Assembly: GCA_026708005.1 (NCBI GenBank)
Contig: JAPOVR010000054.1
Coordinates: forward strand, 1 to 39,899
Reading direction: 5' to 3'
DNA length: 39,899 nt
DNA from: Actinomycetes bacterium
GTDB lineage: Bacteria; Actinomycetota; Thermoleophilia; Gaiellales; Gaiellaceae
Of the stretch, positions 1 through 6,789 are shown in pieces. The position numbers were made by a program, and so were the translations under genes. The notes under the pieces were generated by a model. That model saw only the letters and a program-made list of their open reading frames with translations. It made no database searches and had not been told where the DNA came from. The number at the start of each line of letters is the position of its first letter. The first letter of the stretch is position 1.

Positions 1-1
1 C

Positions 2-646
2 ATCGGGCAGATCCTGCCCGCGCTCCGTGAGCAGCGCCCGGAGTTCGGCAGGAACGTCGCTCTTGACTCGTCTGATCTGCCGGCGTACGCGAACGGACAG
101 CGATACAAATACCACGGAGGGCCTGAGCGTGAGGCGTTCAGCGACCTTGACGCCGGCTGGGGCCACCGGTCGGCTGTCTCGACCAGGAAGGGCGGCGGCT
201 ACTACGGGTTCAAGTTCAACATGATCTCATGTTCCGCGACGGATCTACCGTTGGCCTGGGTGGTCACAAGCGCAAGCAAGGCCGACATGCGGGTCGCGGA
301 GGCCGTCCTTGACCGGCTGCCGTTCGCGCCGGAGACGTGCTCGATGGACAAGGGGTACGACTACAAGGCGGTTTATGAGGCGTGCGAACGTCGCGGGGTG
401 GAGGCGGTGGTCGCTAAGCGCCGGAACAGCGGCACAGGCGAAGGGCCGATCGACCGCAACTCAGACAGGTTCAAGCGGCTCTACCGGGCCCGGTCAGCGG
501 TCGAACGCGAGTTCGGAAGGCTGAAGCACCGATACGGGCTGACGCCGCTCAGGATCCGCGGCCTCGCCCGCGTCCAGATGCACGCCGACCTGTGCGTTAT
601 CACGAGGCTGACGACAGCGCTCGCGCAAGGGGAGCGTCAGCGCTGA
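2..646 (+). pseudogene. DDE transposase (IS4/IS5-type), 5'-truncated by the window edge
   Basis: Open reading frame that enters from outside the window (frame 2) and ends at TGA 644-646. It reads as the catalytic core of a cut-and-paste DDE transposase. The first Asp lies in LDSSDLPAYANG near position 62, the second in SMDKGYDYKA near 345, and the Glu in the C-terminal block SAVEREFGRLKHRYGL near 500-545. The arrangement is that of the IS4/IS5 superfamily. An ATG at 221 exists but lies inside the conserved domain, so it is not the true start. The last ten bases overlap the end of the coiled-coil fragment on the other strand. Whether the element is complete cannot be told because its left end and inverted repeat lie outside. 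Confidence 0.8.
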
Positions 647-836
647 GCGAGAGCCGCCTCGATGTCTTCCCGAATGAACTTGTGGATCTGCCTGACCTGC
701 CCGTTCGTGTTCTGCTCCAGTGTGTCAAGACGCCGTTCCAAGGTGCTCTTGTGGTCAACGATCCCGTCGATGCGCTTGTCGAGCCGTTGTTCTACGGCCC
801 CCGTTAGCTCAAGAAGGGCCTCGGTGTCTTCCTTGA
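637..836 (-). pseudogene. C-terminal piece of a small coiled-coil protein (copy A)
   Basis: Minus-strand frame starting abruptly at KEDTEALLELTGAVEQ and ending AALAQR-stop at 637. The residues form a heptad-like, charged helix (EQRLDKRIDGIVDHK, LERRLDTLEQ), so a coiled coil is likely. The N-terminus is missing: upstream of 836 the sequence turns directly into an IS1595-type remnant. Copy B at 4461-4707 has the missing N-terminus but lacks this C-terminus. Joining the two would give a protein of roughly 100 residues. The function is unknown. The 3' end overlaps the transposase gene by 10 bases. Confidence 0.6.
684..836 (-). repeat. 153-bp repeat, copy A (inside coiled-coil gene)
   Basis: Nearly identical, base for base and of equal length, to 4461-4613 in the same orientation; differences are scattered and mostly in the first 20 bases. 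It covers the central coiled-coil region. The two copies are about 3.8 kb apart as direct repeats and mark the break points where the coiled-coil gene was split. Confidence 0.85.
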
Positions 837-1000
837 ATTTTAACCGTCTGGTAGGCGACGAGAGCCCACTTCTGGTAACCCAGGTTCGAATCCTCCATGA
901 CCGTGCTCTTCTCTTCGTGACACTGAAGTAGCGGTGACAGTCACGGTATCTGTCCGGCATCGTCTTGCGCGTCGACTTCCCGTGCGCGTGGAACCACAGC
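837..1000 (-). mobile_element. IS1595-type transposase remnant (zinc-ribbon end)
   Basis: On the minus strand, around 890-1000, the protein fragment KTMPDRYRDCHRYFSV is readable. A frame change is followed by TVMEDSNLGYQKWALVAYQTV-like residues down to about 838. The same block occurs more completely at 38.6-38.9 kb (CRDCHRYFSVKKGTVMEG). This is the zinc-ribbon and linker portion of an IS1595/ISXO2-like transposase. It is frameshifted, lacks the DDE core and abuts the coiled-coil fragment, so it is a dead relic. Confidence 0.65.
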
Positions 1001-1454
1001 GGGGTAGCCACAGCAGGGTAGCCACGGACCCCATCCGGTCAGCGCTGCTGGTCGAACCACGCTCGGCCACCTGGTCGTCGGAGGACAGCCGTTTCTCTGG
1101 TGCCGCGAACCCGGCATTGCTCGTCCATCAAGGCCGGGCCGGCACTGGCTTCACTGGCCGCTCTTGCGGGTTCCGGGGGCCCCGCTTGCATGTTTCGGTT
1201 CAGAGGGGGCGGCGGGTTCTGCGCGCCCGCCCCCTGGGGTCGCCGGCCGGCAGGCCCCGGAGACAGGGACAGCGGGATCACCCAGGGAAACACGCCCCCC
1301 CGTTGAGGGGGAACCCGCGGGATCCCGGCCTGCGGCTCCATCGTCTCAGCCGGGCCAGCGCAAGCCAGCGCACACCTGCTCCACCAGCCACCCCATCCGT
1401 GCCGCCCGGGCCTGGGCTGGACTCGCCGCGATCCCGCCAGCCGGTTCGCAGCGG
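1001..1454. other. No gene recognised; very GC-rich stretch
   Basis: Several overlapping open frames exist but none shows a recognisable protein. Short oddities are a near-duplicate GGGTAGCCAC unit at about 1002-1027 and a GC-rich imperfect hairpin around 1205-1237 (GGGGGCGG against CCGCCCCC). The region seems to be non-coding or degraded sequence between the IS1595 relic and the serpin fragment. Confidence 0.5.
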
Positions 1455-1810
1455 ACGCGGCACGGCCCTGCCGGCGCCGGGTTTTCGGTGCTGGCGGCCT
1501 GCGGCGGCGGGGGCGGGCTGCTTGTGTCGGAGCTGGCCGGGCCTCCCCGGCCGCGGCCGGCATCAGGGAGCTGACGGCGCGGGGGAGCGGGTTCGCGTTC
1601 GATCTGCCCCGAGCCATCACCGAAGAGGAGGGGAACGTTGTGTTCTCCCCGGCCAGCGTGTCGGTTGCGTTCGCGATGGCCTAGGCCTGCGCGCGCGGCC
1701 AGACCGCCGCGCAGATCCACGAGGTGCTGTGCTTCCCGCCCGGGGAGGCGCCGCACGAGGGGATGAACGCCCTCACGCTCGCCCTCGACCGTCTCCCCTC
1801 AGTCGCCTAG
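1455..1810 (+). pseudogene. Serpin-like lipoprotein, N-terminal remnant
   Basis: The segment around 1482-1502 reads FSVLAAC followed by glycines, which looks like the end of a lipoprotein signal peptide with the lipobox Cys at 1500. After a change of frame, 1568-1810 reads as a serpin N-terminal region: ELTARGSGFAFDL, then NVVFSPASVSVAFAMA, an in-frame TAG at 1682-1684, then ACARGQTAAQIHEVL and GMNALTLALD before a TAG at 1808. In serpins the interrupted site normally reads MAYAGARGxT, so a Tyr codon probably became TAG. The body of the protein, including the reactive-centre loop, is missing. With a frameshift, a nonsense codon and a missing C-terminus, the gene cannot make a working protease inhibitor. 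Confidence 0.65.
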
Positions 1811-1821
1811 TTGTGCCCGGC

Positions 1822-1878
1822 ATGGGAACATATCAGGAACTCAAGTCTGATGTTATCGATAAGATTAGAAGTACATGA
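1822..1878 (+). pseudogene. C-terminal tail of an AT-richer gene
   Basis: Short frame reading GTYQELKSDVIDKIRST-stop. Base composition changes here from very GC-rich to AT-rich, matching the following TIR/membrane genes rather than the serpin remnant. The 19 bases starting at its stop codon recur after the stop codon of the membrane protein gene at 2924. It is probably the surviving tail of another gene of the same foreign module, cut off by a recombination near 1810-1822. Confidence 0.4.
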
Positions 1879-1894
1879 CAGCCTTCACTGAAGC
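1876..1894 (+). repeat. 19-bp imperfect direct repeat, left copy
   Basis: TGACAGCCTTCACTGAAGC matches 2924-2942 at 17 of 19 positions. Both copies start with the TGA stop of an AT-rich reading frame. Together they bracket the TIR-like and membrane genes. Confidence 0.5.
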
Positions 1895-2019
1895 CGATCT
1901 TGGGCCAGCCTCCCTTGACTGGCTTTTTGCCTCTGCAGGGGATACCCCACGAGTCGGAGCTTAGTAGCCTTTAGCCGTAGTTAATAAGACAAAGCTAGAC
2001 TTCGGAGGTGCACTGCTTT

Positions 2020-2409
2020 ATGGCCATGAAGCGAGCATTTATCAGCTTTGACTACGACCACGATGACGAACTTAGGGACGCATTGATGGGACAAGCAAAG
2101 AACCCCAAATCTCCGTTCACAATTGCGGACTGGTCCGTCAAGGAGCCATTTGAGGGCAATTGGCAGGCTAAGGTCCGGGGTCGGATGCGTAGGACTGACC
2201 TCACTATCGTCATTTGCGGGGAACACACTCATACGGCGAGAGGGGTTGGCGTCGAATTAGCAATTACCCAAGAAGAAAGGAATCCGTACTTCCTGTTGTG
2301 GGGTCGTCCTCGTGGGAACTGCACCAAGCCTGCTAAGGCACACAGTTCAGACAAGATATACGAGTGGACTTGGGAGAACTTAAAGAATCTCATTGCTGGT
2401 GCGAGATAG
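2020..2409 (+). CDS. Thoeris ThsB-like / MTH538-type TIR-like domain protein
   Basis: 129 residues from the ATG at 2020, chosen because GGAGGTG at 2004-2010 sits about 9 bases upstream; a GTG at 2008 would lie inside that site. The protein opens with KRAFISFDYDHDDELRDAL, the hallmark first strand of the MTH538 TIR-like family. It continues with DLTIVICGEHT and GVGVELAITQEERNP, where the Glu sits at the position of the TIR NADase catalytic Glu, and ends with a YEWTWENLKNLI helix. In Thoeris, ThsB proteins of this type sense phage and make a cyclic-ADP-ribose-type signal. No ThsA (SLOG/SIR2 effector) is next to it. Instead a membrane protein follows 4 bases after the stop, a plausible alternative effector. 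Its composition is visibly AT-richer than the surrounding genes, suggesting acquisition by transfer. Confidence 0.8.
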   Translation: MAMKRAFISFDYDHDDELRDALMGQAKNPKSPFTIADWSVKEPFEGNWQAKVRGRMRRTDLTIVICGEHTHTARGVGVELAITQEERNPYFLLWGRPRGNCTKPAKAHSSDKIYEWTWENLKNLIAGAR

Positions 2410-2413
2410 CCGC

Positions 2414-2926
2414 ATGAATGAGCAGCCAGACCATGGTCTGATTCGAAAAGAAAAGGAGTTCTACGGTGATTCCTTCGTCCCAGACCTCTTGGAGCAGTAC
2501 AAACTCTACGTGCAGTCCGCAGAGAATGTAAGCGCTCGGCGCGTCAGCTCGAACCGGTATCTGCTGGCCCTCAATGCAGCCCTCGTTGCGCTGTACGGCC
2601 TTCAGTCTACAGGATTCGGCCAGGGCTACTGGATGCTGCTAATTCCCGTCATTGGGATTCCCGTATCCCTGTTCTGGTACCTGATCATCAGGTCACACAG
2701 TGGCCTGAATTGCATCAAGTTCATTGTGATTCACGAGTTCGAGCAGCACCTACCAGCGGCGATGTACGAACATGAGTGGCAGTTGGCAGAAGAAGGACGA
2801 GGGAAGACCTACCAAGCGGTGACCAGGATAGAATGGCGGATACCTATCCTATTCACCGTGTTGCACGTTGTATTGGCAATCATGATTGTCCTTGCCATTG
2901 CTGGCATAGCAGACTGGACGAATTGA
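2414..2926 (+). CDS. RipA-like multi-span membrane protein, putative partner/effector of the TIR-like protein
   Basis: 170 residues from ATG 2414, four bases after the TIR-like stop codon. A TTG at 2393 would add seven unlikely residues. The cytosolic N-terminus has LLEQYKLYVQSAENVSARR, then two close membrane segments (RYLLALNAALVALYGL and WMLLIPVIGIPVSLFWYLI). A soluble loop with EFEQHLPAAMYEHEW follows, then a further long hydrophobic stretch (IPILFTVLHVVLAIMIVLAI). The layout and the SAENxSxRRxSxN block resemble the RipA family of octameric membrane proteins, which I have seen next to TIR-like genes; this family assignment is from memory of the pattern. Tight spacing implies co-transcription. 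A membrane-disrupting or channel effector role gated by a nucleotide signal is inference. Confidence 0.75.
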   Translation: MNEQPDHGLIRKEKEFYGDSFVPDLLEQYKLYVQSAENVSARRVSSNRYLLALNAALVALYGLQSTGFGQGYWMLLIPVIGIPVSLFWYLIIRSHSGLNCIKFIVIHEFEQHLPAAMYEHEWQLAEEGRGKTYQAVTRIEWRIPILFTVLHVVLAIMIVLAIAGIADWTN

Positions 2927-2942
2927 CAGCCCTCACCGAAGC
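2924..2942 (+). repeat. 19-bp imperfect direct repeat, right copy
   Basis: TGACAGCCCTCACCGAAGC, 17 of 19 identical to 1876-1894. It begins at the stop codon of the membrane protein gene and runs to the last base of the convergent TIR-like gene. Confidence 0.5.
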
Positions 2943-3418
2943 TACTGTGGTCTAAATCGATCAGACCAGGTTTCCAACACGCCGCTTATTCTGTCGGTGA
3001 GCGACCATGAATCGGAGGAAAAATCGACGGCGTGGATGAATGCGTTAGCTGCGCCACGGTCGAAAATGCCTCTGCCCACCGTAACGTCATGGATCACCAG
3101 CACCGGTAGTTGAAGGGAGTAGGCCAAAGCAGCCTCGATGTGATTCCATTCGGTGCCAAGGCTAAATGGAGAGGTGATTTTAACACCCTTCAGTTTGCCT
3201 GACTGGACTTCGATCTGCGGGATACCTAGTATAATCGCCCCATAGCAATGCTCCAGTAATTTGATCACTTCGTCCAGCGGTACCTGGCTGGGAATGTCCG
3301 TGATGCCGATCGAGCGAGGATCTAGGTCATGTTCCCACAGTAGATTCTTGAACTTATCGAGACCTGGACGGTGCTCTGGAGGAACCCAGGTAGGCTGGCT
3401 AACAAATACTGGTTTCAC
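2942..3418 (-). CDS. TIR-like / nucleoside 2-deoxyribosyltransferase-like fold protein
   Basis: 158 residues; a GTG at 3418 is the first codon of the recognisable domain, and no clear ribosome site is visible. The order of elements suits a flavodoxin-like TIR or deoxyribosyltransferase fold. It starts KPVFVSQPTWVPPEH, has LDEVIKLLEHCYGAIILGIPQ (second strand and helix) and TEWNHIEAALAYSLQLPVLVI. In the last block the W..IE arrangement matches the catalytic Glu motif of TIR NADases and deoxyribosyltransferases. VGRGIFDRG and VDFSSDSW close the domain. It converges on the RipA-like gene with its end touching the 19-bp repeat and shares its AT-richer composition. A role in the same defence module, as second NAD-processing enzyme or sensor, is inferred. 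It might instead be an independent gene of unknown function. Confidence 0.65.
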   Translation of the reverse strand: MKPVFVSQPTWVPPEHRPGLDKFKNLLWEHDLDPRSIGITDIPSQVPLDEVIKLLEHCYGAIILGIPQIEVQSGKLKGVKITSPFSLGTEWNHIEAALAYSLQLPVLVIHDVTVGRGIFDRGAANAFIHAVDFSSDSWSLTDRISGVLETWSDRFRPQ

Positions 3419-3642
3419 AATGCTCGCACCGTGTCTGCGAGTGTTACAGCGCGCTCTGCGTGGTCAAGTATTCTTGCAGGCCATTGCGCCACCTCTAGTA
3501 GCTGTTTTGTTGTTAATGTCAGTTAAATGCTCCTGTTTTCTGGTACTCCCAGTTTCACGTCTTGCTAATAGATCCATCGCGTGCGTCCTTTAACAGTAGC
3601 GGACGCATGGTATTGGCTCGTTTGGCTTTCTTTTCGACTATA

Positions 3643-4460
3643 CCGCGTCGAGACGGGCACGCTGTCGGTGTCCCTGGAACCCTCAGACGTGGCCACCCGC
3701 GTGCACGAGGCCCGCAGCAACTTCCTGAACGGCGGCGGCAGGAACAGGCTGGACGTCGCCTTCGAGCCGGAGCTGCCCCAGTTGATGGCGGACCGGCGGC
3801 GCATCGTGCAGGTGGTTGGCAAGCTGCTCTGTAACGCGTCCAGACACTCGGGCGAGGCCCCGCCCATCTGGATAAACGTCGGTCGGCAGGGGGCTCACGT
3901 GCAGGTCTCCGTGTCCGACCGGGGACAGGGAATCCCGGCCGAACTGCTGCCCCGCCTCTTCCGCAGGCTCTCTCCCGGCGACGGCACTGGTCTGAGCCGC
4001 GACCCAGCGAGGCCGGGGCTGGGCCTGGCCATCTGCCGGGGCATCGTGGAGGCTCACGGGGGACGCATCCGGGTCGAGAGCGAGGGGCCGGGCCAGGGCG
4101 CCTGCATCACCTTCACCATCCGGGCGGCGGAGCCGGCATCGACCGGACCCGTCCCGCGCTCCCGCCGGACGGCGCGGCAACTGACGCGCGTCCTGGCGGT
4201 CGACGACGACCCCGAGGCGCTGCGGCAACTCCGCGGCGCCCTGACCCGAACGGGCTACCACCCGGTGGTCACCGGGAACCCGGCCGAGGTCCCACGCCTG
4301 ATGGAGGAGGAGCGGCCCCACCTGGTCCTCATGGACCTGATGCTGCCGGACGGCGACGGCATCGGCCTGATGCGGGAGATCACGGCCAAGAACGACGTAC
4401 CGGTGATCTTCGTCTCCGCCGACAGGCAGGAGGAGCTAGTCAGCAAGGCCCTGGACATGC
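3643..4460 (+). pseudogene. Hybrid histidine kinase / response regulator, truncated at both ends
   Basis: From RVETGTLSVSLEPS onward the frame is a sensor kinase. It has the end of the dimerisation helix region, the N box (LLCNASRHS), G1 (DRGQGIP) and G2 (GLGLAICRGIVEAHGG) of an ATPase domain. A linker follows, then a receiver domain with acidic pocket VDDDPE, phospho-acceptor LMDLMLPDGDG and the Ser of IFVSAD. The sequence stops being a receiver after VSKALDM at about 4460, before the conserved Lys. The frame then continues, meaninglessly, antisense through the coiled-coil copy B to 4699. The phospho-accepting His and all sensing parts are absent on the left. An apparent ATG-to-stop gene of 372 residues at 3581-4699 is therefore a chimera, not a real protein. 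Confidence 0.75.
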
Positions 4461-4613
4461 GGATCTGCCTGAACTGCGGGTTCGTGTTCTGCTCCAGTGT
4501 GTCAAGACGCCGTTCCAAGGTGTTCTTGTGGTCAACGATCCCGTCGATGCGCTTGTCGAGCCGTTGTTCTACGGCCCCCGTTAGTTCAAGAAGGGCCTCG
4601 GTGTCTTCCTTGA
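4461..4613 (-). repeat. 153-bp repeat, copy B (inside coiled-coil gene)
   Basis: Same-length, near-identical direct repeat of 684-836. Here the left edge is the exact junction with the truncated receiver domain; in copy A the right edge is the junction with the IS1595 relic. Confidence 0.85.
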
Positions 4614-4707
4614 TTGGGGCCACAGAGACTGTGACAGTCTCGGTGATCACGTCCCGGAACGCCTCGGCCAGGGCCTGCACTGACCCGTTCGGGTTCTGAC
4701 CTGCCAT
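4461..4707 (-). pseudogene. N-terminal piece of the small coiled-coil protein (copy B)
   Basis: It starts at ATG 4707 (MAGQNPNGSVQALAEAF) behind a clear AAGGAGAG site. It runs through VITETVTVSVAPIKEDTEALLEL and the coiled-coil segment LERRLDTLEQNTN, and is cut at about 4461 by the receiver-domain fragment. Copy A keeps the C-terminus that is lost here. A promoter and 5' region are probably intact, including the structured stretch at 4821-4929 upstream on this strand, so a truncated product with a junk tail could still be made. Function unknown. Confidence 0.6.
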
Positions 4708-4820
4708 CGCTCTCTCCTTGCGTTGTTGCGCGAGGCATGGTGCGCCCCGCCCGGCTCCAAGCGGCCGGCTACCACAAGACTGCTATACGGCGTTGCGTTC
4801 GATCGTGTAGGGTGCCGTCC

Positions 4821-4929
4821 GCCATAGAAGCCAGGGGCTGCTTGCCCTGGTACTCATAGTAAGGCTGAGGTTTTGCCGTTCGGGGTCTCCATGCCCCCTT
4901 CGGCTTTGCCGTGAGATGGCTTCTATGGC
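4821..4929. other. Structured intergenic element with 13-bp perfect inverted repeat
   Basis: GCCATAGAAGCCA at 4821-4833 is the exact reverse complement of TGGCTTCTATGGC at 4917-4929, so an RNA from either strand can close a 109-base domain. Inside are further hairpins: CCAGGG against CCCTGG near 4831-4851, and GGGG against CCCC around 4882-4897. On the minus strand the closing stem is followed by CGGCAAAGCC and later CGGCAAAACC, loosely recalling the paired GCAAA motifs of c-di-GMP-I riboswitches. The GNRA hairpin and receptor are not convincing. It lies 33 bases upstream of the RTX gene (plus strand) and 113 bases upstream of the coiled-coil gene (minus strand). It may be a cis-regulatory RNA of unknown class or simply a terminator-type structure. 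Confidence 0.4.
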
Positions 4930-4962
4930 AAGAGCCCGAACAGCGACCCGAAGGGGGCACCC

Positions 4963-5598
4963 ATGCGCAAACTGGGCAAACTAGCCATCATCTCGGCGCT
5001 AGCCCTGGCCGCTGCCGCGCTGGCCGCGACAGCATCAGCGGTCCCGTCGGGAGGAGTCTCTGAGTGCACGATCGTCGGCACCGAAGGGGACGACTTCCTC
5101 TACGGCACCGACGGGAACGACATCATCTGCGGCCTCGGCGGCGACGACCTGATCTACGGCGGCGACGGAGATGACTGGATCAGCGGCGATGACGGCGCCG
5201 ATACGATCTACGGAGGCACCGGCGACGACATCATCTTTGGCAACGCAGGCAAGGATTTTCTGCGCGGAGGCAGCGGAGATGACTCGCTCTACGGAGACGC
5301 CGGAAACGATGTGATTCGCGGAGGATCAGGGGACGACTGGCTGAGTGGTGGACCAGGCGACGATTGGCTGCTCGGCGGCAAGGGCGACGACGAGGCCGGA
5401 GGAGACGACGGCGACGACTTGATAAGCGGCGGCAAGGGCGACGACCTCCTTTACGGCGGCATGGGGAACGACGAGATCCTCGGCGGTGTCGGAGATGACC
5501 ACTTGTACGGTGACGAAGGCGACGACCGGCTGGTCGACATCGAGGGCATCGACTTCCTGGACGGCGGCAAGGGCGCCAACGAACTCAGGGACCTGTAG
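4963..5598 (+). CDS. Secreted RTX-type calcium-binding repeat protein
   Basis: 211 residues from ATG 4963 behind AAGGGGG. Residues 1-27 are a Sec signal peptide (MRKLGKLAIISALALAAAA, cleavage after TASA). The rest is almost entirely hemolysin-type nonapeptide repeats of the form GGxGxDxLx, about 16 of them (for example GGDGDDWIS, GGTGDDIIF, GGPGDDWLL), which fold as a calcium-filled parallel beta roll. The paired Cys in SECTIVG and IICGLGG could form a disulfide, and both also occur in the paralogue at 7192. There is no catalytic domain and no type I secretion signal or transporter nearby, so export by Sec and a structural, calcium-dependent role at the cell surface is the likely reading. Confidence 0.85.
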   Translation: MRKLGKLAIISALALAAAALAATASAVPSGGVSECTIVGTEGDDFLYGTDGNDIICGLGGDDLIYGGDGDDWISGDDGADTIYGGTGDDIIFGNAGKDFLRGGSGDDSLYGDAGNDVIRGGSGDDWLSGGPGDDWLLGGKGDDEAGGDDGDDLISGGKGDDLLYGGMGNDEILGGVGDDHLYGDEGDDRLVDIEGIDFLDGGKGANELRDL

Positions 5599-5682
5599 CT
5601 GTGAAATCGGTCTGATGGCTGCCGTCTCTGTCTTTGGGCCTGACCTAGACCCAGCCGATCAGTACAGCAGCGGGCGCTAGAG

Positions 5683-6390
5683 ATGAGCCTGCGCAGACAG
5701 TTCCTGCTCGCGATAGGTGCGATCCTTGCCGTCTTCATAGTCCTCGTCGTCCTCGTCGGCGTATTCGCCGACACAGAAGAAACAGCCCAACCCGAACAAG
5801 CGACAGCGCCCCTGCCCGCGCCACCCCTGCCCCCTACGACGCCACCGCCTGTACCCGTGCAGGCGCCGCCTCTGCCGCCTCCGGCCGTAGTCGAACCGGA
5901 GCCCCCTCCTTTGCCGCCTGCGCCGAAGCCGCCTCCAACTCCGCCTCCAAAGCCACCTGCTCCTCCGCTTGGCCCAACGCCGCTAACAGCCCAGGAACGG
6001 AGGTGGCTAGACGACCTTGGGGAATGGCTGGGATGGAACAGCGAGAACATGATCGAACTCGGATACCTGCTCGGAGGGGATACCGTGTTCCACGCGCTGG
6101 CCGGTGATGGCAAAGCGATCACCCAGCTCGCGATTCACACAGCAGCGCTTTCGCTTTGCTCCGAAACGCTTTCCGAGAGCGTGGGCCGTGCCCCTTCAAA
6201 CCGTCTCAGGAATATCGAGAATCCGCTTCGCCAAAGCTGCCGTCGGCTGGAATCATCCGCAACTAAGCTCGCTCGGGGAATAGACAGGTTCGACCCTGGC
6301 ATGATTGACGCGGCGGTCGCTGACACACAAGCCGCTGAGAGGCACCTGTCCGAAGCAAACAGGAGGATACGAGCGCTCCCCAGCCGCTAA
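5683..6390 (+). CDS. Membrane-anchored protein with proline-rich stalk
   Basis: 235 residues. One N-terminal membrane segment (FLLAIGAILAVFIVLVVLVGVF) is followed by about 70 residues dominated by proline, likely an extended wall-spanning stalk, and a helical C-terminal domain from about residue 100. That domain contains RRWLDDLGEWLGWNSENM, two Cys (SLCSETL and RQSCRRLE) and a long amphipathic end. No family is recognised. It lies 85 bases after the RTX gene on the same strand, possibly in the same transcription unit. The start is ATG 5683; the upstream ribosome site (TAGAG) is weak. Confidence 0.6.
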   Translation: MSLRRQFLLAIGAILAVFIVLVVLVGVFADTEETAQPEQATAPLPAPPLPPTTPPPVPVQAPPLPPPAVVEPEPPPLPPAPKPPPTPPPKPPAPPLGPTPLTAQERRWLDDLGEWLGWNSENMIELGYLLGGDTVFHALAGDGKAITQLAIHTAALSLCSETLSESVGRAPSNRLRNIENPLRQSCRRLESSATKLARGIDRFDPGMIDAAVADTQAAERHLSEANRRIRALPSR

Positions 6391-6459
6391 CCGAGTCCCT
6401 ATCTATAGTTTCCCAACCGAGCGTCGGCAGACGCCGGTCGCAGCGAACACCAAAGCGGC

Positions 6460-6789
6460 TCAGCTGCCGGGAGTTGATCGCCGGAGAGCGAAGGAAAAGC
6501 GACTTGGCTTGACTGAACCAGTAGGAGCAGCCTCAGCGACGTCTTGTTCCCTTGTCGATAACCAGAGGGCTCCTTCTGGATTTTCGCCCGGATCAGGTGG
6601 CCTATCCGCCACAGTAATCTTCGGGATCTTCCGCACAGCCTTCAGGGCAGACCTCGCCTTCAAATAAGCCCACACCGCCGCCGCCGCCACCACCGCGATA
6701 GCAGCAATGATCGGAGAACCGTAGTGGCCAAGCCACGGCTCCGCCTTTATTGGCTCGGTCATTAGCTTCAGTACCCCAACTACGGCCAC
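6460..6789 (-). CDS. Small predicted membrane protein, unknown function
   Basis: GTG at 6789 gives 109 residues. The stretch VAVVGVLKL, preceded in frame by GFAILAIVF back to a stop at 6817-6819, forms one hydrophobic helix. A second clear membrane helix is SPIIAAIAVVAAAAVWAYL. A basic stretch (KARSALKAVRK) and a polar tail follow. An ATG at 6820 lies one base out of frame and would place the first helix correctly, so either the GTG start loses half the helix or one base has been lost near 6790-6818. It converges on the proline-stalk gene. Moderate to low certainty that it is expressed. Confidence 0.4.
   Translation of the reverse strand: MAVVGVLKLMTEPIKAEPWLGHYGSPIIAAIAVVAAAAVWAYLKARSALKAVRKIPKITVADRPPDPGENPEGALWLSTREQDVAEAAPTGSVKPSRFSFALRRSTPGS

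Noticed and set aside
875-900. T-loop-like GGTTCGAATCC suggesting a tRNA 3' end
   Set aside because: No acceptor or anticodon arms upstream; the bases are antisense to the IS1595 transposase EDSNLG codons and recur in the copy at 38.74 kb.
2020-2926. Complete canonical Thoeris system
   Set aside because: No ThsA-type SIR2 or SLOG effector is encoded nearby; only the ThsB-like part is recognisable.
4821-4929. Firm call as a c-di-GMP-I riboswitch
   Set aside because: Two GCAAA motifs are present but the tetraloop hairpin and receptor pattern do not fit well enough; kept only as an unclassified structured element.
5060-5590. Regular short tandem pattern resembling a CRISPR or satellite array
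   Set aside because: The periodicity is 27 bases, from nonapeptide RTX codons with variable bases; there are no conserved repeats with unique spacers.
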